Shown piece by piece: positions 6,836 to 11,736 of a stretch of DNA of 11,736 nt; positions within the stretch are counted from its first letter, which is position 1, and each line of letters begins with the position of its first letter. Location of the stretch: positions 1 to 11,736 of the forward strand of contig CAYTWT010000241.1 of assembly GCA_964442185.1 (NCBI GenBank), in the 5' to 3' direction. The DNA is from CADEEV01 sp964442185 (GTDB taxonomy: Bacteria > Acidobacteriota > Vicinamibacteria > Fen-336). The notes beneath the pieces were generated by a model. That model saw only the letters and a program-made list of their open reading frames with translations, did not search any database and was not told the origin of the DNA. The position numbers and the translations under genes were made by a program.

Positions 6836-8218
6836 CTATTCGTTGTCCCCGACGTAGCCCAGAGCCAGCAGTTCTTCGCTCAGCCGCGGATCGACCGCGC
6901 TCGGCGATAGCGCCCCGCCTTCGCGCTCGGCGGCCGCAAAGGTGGCGCGGGCGAGGTGCCCGAGCCTGTCCCGCTGCGGCGACGACGCCTCGAGGGCGCG
7001 CAGCTCGAAGGGGTCCTCCCGCAGGTTGAAGAGCTCGTCCTTGCCGAGCGTGTGCACGACGTACTTCCAGTCCCCCAGGCGCAGGCTGAAGACCTCACCT
7101 CGCTCCCAGGCGGGCATCTTCGGTCCCGCTGGGCGGCGCTGCGCAAAGGCCGGTGCGTCCGGAAGCGAAGCGCCGGCGATGAGCGGGAGCAGCGAACGGC
7201 CCGGAAGCGTGTACCCCGTCGTCGCGGACACTAGACCCGCCCGTTCGAGCACCGTGGGCAGGATGTCCACGTCGCGAACGAGCGTGGCGATGCGTCGGCT
7301 CGCCTGTCCTTTCTCGTAGACGAGCAGCGGCACACGAAGCGCTTCCTCATAGAGCAACTGGCCGTGCCCCGCATAGGAATGATTGCCAAGCCCCTCGCCG
7401 TGATCGGCCGTCACGATCCAAAGACTGTCGTCGTTGCGTCCCGACCGGGTCATCGCATCGAAAAGCCGCTCCAGCTCGCGGTCGGCGAAACGAATCTCGG
7501 CGTCGTAGGCGGCGTAGGCGTCGGCCAGTTCTTCTGCCGTCGTATAGAACCCTGGAGCGATTCGGTGTTTCTCGATGATGGCTCGGGCGAACTCGGCCTT
7601 GGCCTCGGCAGAGGGAAACACAAGGCCTGCCGCGCACGCTTCTGGCGCACGCTGCGGCAGGTGCGGCTCGTAGAGGTGGACCCAGAGAAAGACTCGCTCC
7701 TGCGGCGCACGGGCGGCGAGCCACGCCAGGGCGCGGTTCACCACCACGTGCGCCTGACGGTAGAGCCGCGGCCGGCGCTCCCGCGCAAGATCCACGGCGC
7801 TGAAGCCGCGCAGCATCGGCGCGAGGAAGCCGACGGCGGAAACGGCTGCTGTCTGGTAGCCCGCCTTCCGAAGCGTCTCGGCCAGCGGCTCGTAGCTGGC
7901 GGCGTCGCCGAACCCCTGCCCGTTCGACCGGACGCCGTGCTGGGATGGGTAGAGCCCCGTGAAGATCGAGGCGTGGGCTGCTGAAGTCTGCACCGCCGAG
8001 GACTGCGCGTTCTCGAAGACCACGCCTTCGCGGGCGAGACGATCCAGAAAGGGCGAGCTCGGCCGCGGGTAGCCATAGCTGCCCAGGTGATCGGCGCGCA
8101 GCGTGTCGATGGTCACGAGGACGATGGAACGCGGCAAGGGCGGCGGCGCCTTCCTCGGGACGAATAGGAACGCGACGAGCAGCGCGGCGACCAACAGGCC
8201 CAGTGTCCGGCGCTTCAT
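6836..8218 (-). CDS. Membrane-anchored sulfatase-superfamily enzyme with Thr at the formylglycine position
   Basis: A 460-residue alkaline phosphatase/sulfatase-fold protein. Residues 5-20 are a hydrophobic N-terminal anchor or uncleaved signal; the enzyme domain should be periplasmic. Metal-site motifs are present: VTIDTLRADHLG with D38, VHLYEPHLP (180-188), and TADHGEGLGNHS with D272, H273 and H280 (270-281), followed by GHG (284-286). The C-terminal sub-domain has DWKYVVHTL and LFNLREDPFE. The motif CxPxR of true sulfatases reads TSAAH (78-82) before ASIFTGLYPSQHG, so the Cys/Ser that becomes formylglycine is Thr78, the Pro is Ala and the Arg is His. Thr nucleophiles are known in fold relatives such as LtaS and phosphoethanolamine transferases, so phospho-transfer or phosphodiester hydrolysis is as likely as sulfate ester cleavage. 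ATG at 8218 is firm, as an in-frame TAG lies five codons upstream. It converges with the amidohydrolase operon, with 6 bases between stops. Confidence 0.88.
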   Translation of the reverse strand: MKRRTLGLLVAALLVAFLFVPRKAPPPLPRSIVLVTIDTLRADHLGSYGYPRPSSPFLDRLAREGVVFENAQSSAVQTSAAHASIFTGLYPSQHGVRSNGQGFGDAASYEPLAETLRKAGYQTAAVSAVGFLAPMLRGFSAVDLARERRPRLYRQAHVVVNRALAWLAARAPQERVFLWVHLYEPHLPQRAPEACAAGLVFPSAEAKAEFARAIIEKHRIAPGFYTTAEELADAYAAYDAEIRFADRELERLFDAMTRSGRNDDSLWIVTADHGEGLGNHSYAGHGQLLYEEALRVPLLVYEKGQASRRIATLVRDVDILPTVLERAGLVSATTGYTLPGRSLLPLIAGASLPDAPAFAQRRPAGPKMPAWERGEVFSLRLGDWKYVVHTLGKDELFNLREDPFELRALEASSPQRDRLGHLARATFAAAEREGGALSPSAVDPRLSEELLALGYVGDNE

Positions 8219-8230
8219 CTCTGCCGCGCG

Positions 8231-8236
8231 AGTCTA
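8231..8236 (-). promoter_or_regulatory. Candidate -10 element of the sulfatase-family gene
   Basis: The minus strand reads TAGACT, identical to the hexamer before the malate synthase gene. The predicted transcription start is near 8224, giving a leader of about six bases. No good -35 is visible. Confidence 0.35.
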
Positions 8237-8243
8237 GCGCAAG

Positions 8244-8271
8244 TTGTGAAAGGCCCACGAGGGTCTAGAAT
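8244..8271 (+). promoter_or_regulatory. Leaderless-type promoter of the DUF4013 gene
   Basis: TTGTGA at 8244-8249 (four of six against TTGACA), a 16-base spacer, then TAGAAT at 8266-8271. Six bases (CCCTCC, the opposite of a Shine-Dalgarno) separate the hexamer from the ATG at 8278. The expected transcription start, about seven bases after the hexamer, is the A of the ATG itself. Confidence 0.6.
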
Positions 8272-8277
8272 CCCTCC

Positions 8278-8997
8278 ATGAGCTCGCCCGCTGCTGCCTC
8301 ACCTAAACAAGACACCCTGGACTTTGCGCGGGCCTTCCGCTTCGTGTTCGATGATCCGGACTGGGTGAAGAAGGTCCTCATGGGCAGCTTGTTCACGCTG
8401 CTCGCGATGTTGCTGGTCGGCATGGTGTTCCTGGCGGGCTATTTCTCGCGGCTGATACAGCGTACGGCGCACGGCGAGGCTCTGCCGCTTCCAGACTGGG
8501 ACGATCTCGGCGGGTTGTTCTCCTCCGGCCTGCGGACCATGGGTGCTTACAGCCTCTACCTGCTCGCCATCTTCCTCCCGCTCTTCGGCATGGCCCTCGT
8601 CTTCGTGTTGATGGCAGGCGGCCTCTCGGCAAGCGGGAGCGATGCGACGGCCCGGGGCCTAGGTGCGCTCGCTGGCCTCGGCTTGTTTGCCGCATACGGC
8701 CTGTTCATCCTCGCGATGTTCGCCCTGATGCTGTACCTGCCCGCCGCCCTCACGCGCCTGGCGCTCTCCGAGCGCTTCGGGGCCGCCTTCGAGCTGCGGG
8801 CCAACTTCGCGTTCATCCGCCGCAATGCGCTGAACTACTTCCTGGCCTTGGTCTTCTATCTGGTCGCGAGCTTCGCCGCGCAGTTCGGGGTTCTGGCGTG
8901 CTGCGTCGGCCTGCTGCCTGCGACGTTCTGGTCGCTGTGCGTCTTTGGTTTCGCGCTCGGCGAAGTCGCGCGCCTCGGCCCCGGCCTCAGCGACTGA
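8278..8997 (+). CDS. DUF4013-family multi-pass membrane protein
   Basis: A 239-residue integral membrane protein resembling the DUF4013 family; its biochemical role is unknown. A soluble start (1-32) has DFARAFRFVFDDPDWVKKVLMGS. Hydrophobic segments follow at about 33-58, 88-115, 127-160 (probably two helices) and 184-230 (probably two). The loop GEALPLPDWDDLGGLFSSGL (67-86) is the most family-typical part: the family generally shows a basic or polar stretch, then LP.W.D...LF..G between its first two membrane segments. The ATG at 8278 sits six bases after a TAGAAT hexamer with no Shine-Dalgarno, so the mRNA is probably leaderless. It is divergent from the sulfatase-family gene and convergent with imuB, with 4 bases between stops. 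Nothing nearby indicates a function. Confidence 0.82.
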   Translation: MSSPAAASPKQDTLDFARAFRFVFDDPDWVKKVLMGSLFTLLAMLLVGMVFLAGYFSRLIQRTAHGEALPLPDWDDLGGLFSSGLRTMGAYSLYLLAIFLPLFGMALVFVLMAGGLSASGSDATARGLGALAGLGLFAAYGLFILAMFALMLYLPAALTRLALSERFGAAFELRANFAFIRRNALNYFLALVFYLVASFAAQFGVLACCVGLLPATFWSLCVFGFALGEVARLGPGLSD

Positions 8998-9001
8998 TCC
9001 C

Positions 9002-10267
9002 TCAGTCGAGCTCGCCCTCGACGAACCAGGCTTCGCGCAGCCGGTCGCGGAAGATCCGGTAGACGCCCGCGGCCAGGGCGACGTCCCACTCCTCGCGGCT
9101 CCAGGCGACGTCCCACCAGTCGCCCGAGGCGCGCCAGGGCCCCGCGCAATCGACGACAGCGCCGCGCACGCCCGCGGCCGCGACGAAGGCCGGCGCGCCC
9201 TTCGTGAGCAGCACGTCGGCCGGCAGCGGCGGGCGGAAGACGCGCAGCGCGACGCGCGGTGGACCGGGCAGCGACGCTCGCCCGCGGCCCAGCGGGCCAG
9301 GCGAGAACGTGCCCAGGGCAAAAGCGCCTGGCCGGTGTGAATCCAGCAGCGAAGCGGCGCCGCCGCGGCCGGTGCTCGTCCAGGCATGCAGCCGCGCCAC
9401 GGTCTCGGCGAGGCGCTCGGGCGAAGGCTGCGCGGGATCGAGCAGTGAGAACTGGACGTGGCGCGACGGCGTCGGCTCCGCACGCACCAGGACCCGCTGG
9501 ATCGCGTCGTGCGGTGGATGCGCTTCGAGATCGAGGAGGATCAGCGTGCGCCAGGTGCGCGCCTCGGCCGAGGGCGCCGAGGGCGTGAGGACGCGCCGAT
9601 GCACCGAGCGATCGACGAGACCGAGCTCGGACGTGAGCGACGCGGCGCGGCGGCCGCGCGCGACGAGCCCGGCGCACAGCGGCTCGAGGACGCGCGCCAG
9701 GAGGAACGAGAGCGGCTCGAGGCCCTCCACGGGCCAGTCGAGTTCGAGGCTCATCTCGAAGCTCTCGGGGGCGAGCGCCGGGACGAGCGGCACGTCGTCT
9801 TCGCCTCGCGCGCGGCGCAGCAGGCGCGGGCCATCGGGACCAAGACGCGCGGCCAGGCCGGTGGCCGGCAGACCCGCGAGGTCGCCGATCGTGCGCAGCC
9901 CCCAGCGCGCCAGAAGCTCGAGGCGCTGCGGCTCGAGATCGAGGAGTGCGAGTGGCAGCGGCGCCAGGGCGCGGGCTTCTTCGCCGGCAGGAACGATGCT
10001 GAGCCCGTCGCGGCCACGGGAGAGAACGAGAGCGGCGATGCGCGAGAAGGCGAGCGCCAGGTTCAGGGTGAGGGCGCGCTCACGGGCTGCGTCCAGGATC
10101 GCACGACCCAGAGCGTCGGGCGAAGGCCAGGCGCGGCCGAAGCCGTGAAGGTCGAGCAGCACCGGCGTTGGAACCGGCGCCTCGACGCGGGGCGTGAAGG
10201 CGTGCGCGAGCTCGAGGAGCGCCTGGGGCGAAGGCAACGCTGTCGTCGAATGCAGTCCCCCGAACAA
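9002..10267 (-). CDS. imuB: ImuB-like Y-family pseudo-polymerase lacking the N-terminal palm segment
   Basis: A 421-residue relative of ImuB, the catalytically dead Y-family protein that links ImuA and DnaE2 (ImuC) to the beta clamp in damage-induced mutagenesis. Usual ImuB proteins are about 480-520 residues; here the first ~75 are absent. The protein enters the fold at ALLELAHAFTPRVE (16-29). VLLDLHGFGR (36-45) stands where active Y polymerases have the Asp-Glu catalytic pair (here D39, L40). A helix-hairpin-helix region (113-150; LARWGLRTIGDLAGLP) and a little-finger region (about 171-270) follow. VQFSLLDP (271-278) fits a clamp-binding motif (family form QLSLF). The C-terminal GPWRASGDWWDVAW and FVEGELD are typical of full ImuB. 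The start is TTG at 10267 with GAGG seven bases upstream; an in-frame TGA at 10279-10277 rules out extension. It directly follows imuA. No dnaE2 follows, as the next gene is convergent. Confidence 0.82.
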   Translation of the reverse strand: MFGGLHSTTALPSPQALLELAHAFTPRVEAPVPTPVLLDLHGFGRAWPSPDALGRAILDAARERALTLNLALAFSRIAALVLSRGRDGLSIVPAGEEARALAPLPLALLDLEPQRLELLARWGLRTIGDLAGLPATGLAARLGPDGPRLLRRARGEDDVPLVPALAPESFEMSLELDWPVEGLEPLSFLLARVLEPLCAGLVARGRRAASLTSELGLVDRSVHRRVLTPSAPSAEARTWRTLILLDLEAHPPHDAIQRVLVRAEPTPSRHVQFSLLDPAQPSPERLAETVARLHAWTSTGRGGAASLLDSHRPGAFALGTFSPGPLGRGRASLPGPPRVALRVFRPPLPADVLLTKGAPAFVAAAGVRGAVVDCAGPWRASGDWWDVAWSREEWDVALAAGVYRIFRDRLREAWFVEGELD

Positions 10268-10274
10268 GGCGCCG

Positions 10275-10278
10275 CCTC
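10275..10278 (-). promoter_or_regulatory. Shine-Dalgarno of imuB, overlapping the imuA stop
   Basis: The minus strand reads TGAGG: the TGA is the imuA stop and GAGG lies seven bases before the TTG start. This supports the TTG start and suggests translational coupling of imuA and imuB. Confidence 0.6.
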
Positions 10279-10978
10279 AATGAAAGACGGGCAGTTCGAC
10301 GTGAACGCCGCGGAGCGTGTGGCGCGAAACGCGGGCCTCGAGGCCAAGGCCGCACAGCAGGCGACCCGGGCCCGTGCCTGCGAAACGCGGACCGGCCGGC
10401 TGCAGTACGAGCGACGCGCCGCCGGGACCCTGGGCCACGTGTTCGCGGGCCAGCAGCACGAGGGCCGTGGTCGTTTCCTCCACAGCGCGCGCGAGGCGAA
10501 GCCACGTGGGACCGGGCAGCCGGCCGATCTCCCCTGCCGGGAAGCCGGCAAGATCGAGGAGCACGAGATCGAAAAGTCCCGCACCCACGAGCGTTGCCGT
10601 GGCGGAAACAGCCTCGGGCAGGGCGCGCGGCGTGTGGCGATCGCCTCGCAGCCAAAGCAGGCGCGTCAGGTCGGCGCCGGCCCTGGACGCGGAAACAGGA
10701 TCGAGACGATCGCCTGGATCCACACAGGCCGCGAGCGCGCCGGCTGCCGTCACGCGCGCGATCATGCCCAGGGCGAGCGCCGTGCGCCCCGAGGACCGAG
10801 GACCCGTGGCCTCGGAAAGCCGCGCGCGCGGAAAGCCGCCCGCAAGGCCCGCGTCGATTGCGGCCACACCCGTCGGCAGCGGGTTGAGGCGCCGTTCGCC
10901 CCGCAGCGGCGGGGCCTCGGCTTGCAGCCGGCGTTCCCGCAGCAGGCCTTCGAGGGCGGACTTGAGGGCGGAACTCAT
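10277..10978 (-). CDS. imuA: ImuA, RecA-like accessory protein of inducible mutagenesis
   Basis: A 233-residue RecA-fold protein resembling ImuA, which acts with ImuB and DnaE2 in translesion synthesis. After a charged N-terminal helix (1-32), LPTGVAAIDAGLAGGFPRARLSE (34-56) matches the RecA/ImuA entry. The P-loop reads GPRSSGRTAL (59-68) with Arg65 in place of the Walker A Lys, a change that usually means weak or absent ATP hydrolysis. CVDPGDRLDPVSASRAGADL (85-104) parallels RecA's IDAEHALDP segment, and FDLVLLDLAG (136-145) is the Walker B strand with D142. The C-terminal DNA-binding part of RecA is missing, as usual for ImuA. ATG at 10978 follows an A-rich leader (GAAGAAAAAGCGAA) and a perfect TTGACA -35. 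The stop is followed in the same frame by imuB after nine bases. A SulA-like annotation is possible, but the partner gene makes ImuA the better call. Confidence 0.8.
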   Translation of the reverse strand: MSSALKSALEGLLRERRLQAEAPPLRGERRLNPLPTGVAAIDAGLAGGFPRARLSEATGPRSSGRTALALGMIARVTAAGALAACVDPGDRLDPVSASRAGADLTRLLWLRGDRHTPRALPEAVSATATLVGAGLFDLVLLDLAGFPAGEIGRLPGPTWLRLARAVEETTTALVLLAREHVAQGPGGASLVLQPAGPRFAGTGPGRLLCGLGLEARVSRHTLRGVHVELPVFH

Positions 10979-10995
10979 TTCGCTTTTTCTTCGCT

Positions 10996-11024
10996 ATAGT
11001 GCCTACGCACCCAACGCTTGTCAA
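10996..11024 (-). promoter_or_regulatory. Promoter of imuA-imuB
   Basis: On the minus strand a perfect TTGACA (11024-11019) is followed, after 17 bases, by CACTAT (11001-10996), which keeps the key A at position 2 and AT at the end of a -10. A 20-base spacer to TATAGC (10998-10993) is the alternative. The leader would be about 11 bases and A-rich. This is the only perfect -35 in the window. Confidence 0.6.
10999..11010. promoter_or_regulatory. Palindrome GTGC-N4-GCAC over the imuA -10, possible repressor operator
   Basis: GTGCCTACGCAC is a perfect 4+4 inverted repeat with a four-base centre. It lies between the imuA -35 and -10 and overlaps the first bases of the -10, where a bound repressor would block RNA polymerase. 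imuA-imuB cassettes are commonly LexA-controlled, and LexA sites differ between phyla, so this is a reasonable LexA-box candidate. Identity is inferred: the half-site is short and could occur by chance in GC-rich DNA. Confidence 0.35.
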
Positions 11025-11047
11025 GACGAGGCGGGCGGCCGCCGGCG

Positions 11048-11053
11048 TAGAAT
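11048..11053 (+). promoter_or_regulatory. Leaderless-type -10 element of surE
   Basis: TAGAAT ends six bases before the ATG at 11060, exactly the hexamer and spacing seen at the DUF4013 gene. Transcription would start at the A of the ATG. No -35 is recognisable at 16-18 bases, and no Shine-Dalgarno precedes the ATG. Confidence 0.5.
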
Positions 11054-11059
11054 CCCCGG

Positions 11060-11736
11060 ATGCCCGAGCTGCCACGCATCCTCGTGTCGAACGACGACGG
11101 CTACGCCTCCCGCGGGATTCAGGCCCTGGTCGAAGCCGTGACGCCGCTGGGCGAAGTCTGGGTCGTGGCGCCCGAGGCCGAACAGAGCGCCGCTTCCCAC
11201 GCCATCTCGATCTATCGGCCGCTGCGCATTCGAGAAGTCTCGCCGCGCTGGTATGCCGTCGACGGCACGCCCACCGACTGCTCGTGGATCGGCGTCAACC
11301 ACATCCTGAAGGGCCGGCGTCCGTCACTGATGGTCTCGGGCATCAACCACGGGCCGAACCTCGCCGACGACGTCACGTACTCCGGCACCGTGGCCGCCGC
11401 CATGGAAGCGTCGCTGATGGGCGTGCCGGCGATCGCCTTCAGCCTCGCTGCACGCGGCAGTTTCGACTTCGGTCCGGCGGCTCGCTTCGCGCGCGAGTTG
11501 GTGGCGGCGGCCCTCACGCAGACGCTCCCCCACGGCATGCTGCTGAACGTGAACGTCCCCGGCGGCGTCGAGCCCGACGGCTACGTGGTGACGCGCCTCG
11601 GCAAGCACAGCTACGGCGGCGAGATCGTCGAGAAGACCGACCCGCGCGGCCGCAAGTACTACTGGATCGGCGGCAACGAGTACCAGCATGAGGACATCCC
11701 GGGCAGCGACTGCAACGTGGTGCTGCGCGAGAAGCG
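11060..11736 (+). CDS. surE: SurE 5'/3'-nucleotidase (3' end cut by window edge)
   Basis: A metal-dependent nucleoside monophosphatase, usually cytosolic, that dephosphorylates 5'- and 3'-nucleotides and in some species short polyphosphate. It is linked to stationary-phase survival. 225 of an expected 250-270 residues are visible. The metal ligands are all present: D12 and D13 in ILVSNDDGY, S43 in EAEQSAASH, and N96 in VSGINHGPN; they line up with D8, D9, S40 and N92 of E. coli SurE. GTPTDC (69-74) and DVTYSGTVAAAMEA (104-117) are further hallmarks, followed by VPAIAFSL. ATG at 11060 is chosen because the family begins a few residues before ILVSNDDG, and a TAGAAT hexamer sits at leaderless spacing. 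The gene is divergent from imuA across 81 bases. The partner gene pcm, often next to surE, would lie outside the window. Confidence 0.95.
   Translation, partial: MPELPRILVSNDDGYASRGIQALVEAVTPLGEVWVVAPEAEQSAASHAISIYRPLRIREVSPRWYAVDGTPTDCSWIGVNHILKGRRPSLMVSGINHGPNLADDVTYSGTVAAAMEASLMGVPAIAFSLAARGSFDFGPAARFARELVAAALTQTLPHGMLLNVNVPGGVEPDGYVVTRLGKHSYGGEIVEKTDPRGRKYYWIGGNEYQHEDIPGSDCNVVLREK

Noticed and set aside
5524..7029. 501-codon plus-strand frame overlapping the second amidohydrolase and the end of the sulfatase-family gene
   Set aside because: It is out of frame with the real gene, its composition is Arg/Gly-rich, and it has no motifs.
6836..8218. Calling this gene a classical formylglycine sulfatase
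   Set aside because: The Cys/Ser required for formylglycine is Thr, and the CxPxR Pro and Arg are also changed.
9458..10999. 513-codon open frame on the plus strand antisense to imuA-imuB
   Set aside because: It runs through both genes because they share a frame. The product is Arg/Glu/Gly-rich without domains, and there is no start signal.
11018..11023. TTGTCA on the plus strand as a -35 for surE
   Set aside because: The spacer to TAGAAT would be 24 bases, too long for a sigma-70 promoter. The site is better read as the minus-strand TTGACA of imuA.
1..11736. Search for CRISPR, tRNA, rRNA, insertion sequences, phage or defence genes
   Set aside because: No spaced repeats, cloverleaf-like sequence, transposase or integrase frames, terminal inverted repeats or known defence domains were seen. 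All space is filled by the ten genes listed.

Overview
The window is gene-dense, high-GC bacterial chromosome with ten protein-coding genes and no intergenic gap longer than 108 bases. I see no rRNA, tRNA, CRISPR array, insertion sequence or phage gene. The gene set is secreted amidohydrolases with degenerate modules, an anchored sulfatase-fold enzyme, an ImuA/ImuB pair and several leaderless-looking starts. It would fit an uncultured soil or sediment lineage such as Acidobacteriota, Gemmatimonadota or Myxococcota. I cannot choose among these from the sequence, so the assignment is a low-confidence inference.

Layout. Positions 1-2849 hold three minus-strand genes. In transcription order they are an Ig-like lipoprotein (TTG start), a DedA-family membrane protein (TTG start) and a divergent class A malate synthase that runs off the left edge. 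From a divergent promoter region at 2850-2957, the plus strand carries a two-module secreted amidohydrolase (858 aa). It overlaps by 4 bases a second secreted amidohydrolase-like protein (GTG start, 5531-6829). This pair converges, 6 bases apart, on a membrane-anchored sulfatase-superfamily enzyme (minus, 6836-8218). That enzyme shares a 59-base divergent promoter region with a DUF4013-type membrane protein (plus, 8278-8997). The DUF4013 gene converges, 4 bases apart, on an imuA-imuB operon (minus, 9002-10978). An 81-base divergent region then leads to surE (plus, 11060 to the right edge).

How the genes may work together. The two amidohydrolase genes look like one unit: three amidohydrolase modules, of which only the middle one keeps the metal ligands. 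The imuA-imuB pair looks like the accessory half of an inducible mutagenesis cassette, but ImuB lacks the first ~75 residues of the Y-polymerase fold and no dnaE2 (imuC) lies in the window. A short palindrome overlaps the imuA promoter and could be a LexA-type operator. Malate synthase serves the glyoxylate shunt, but isocitrate lyase is not in view.

The main points for a second look are the truncated ImuB and its promoter palindrome, the two identical TAGAAT-N6-ATG leaderless starts, the sulfatase-fold enzyme with Thr in place of the formylglycine Cys/Ser, and the amidohydrolase pair with two inactive-looking modules. None of these alone amounts to a clearly new system.
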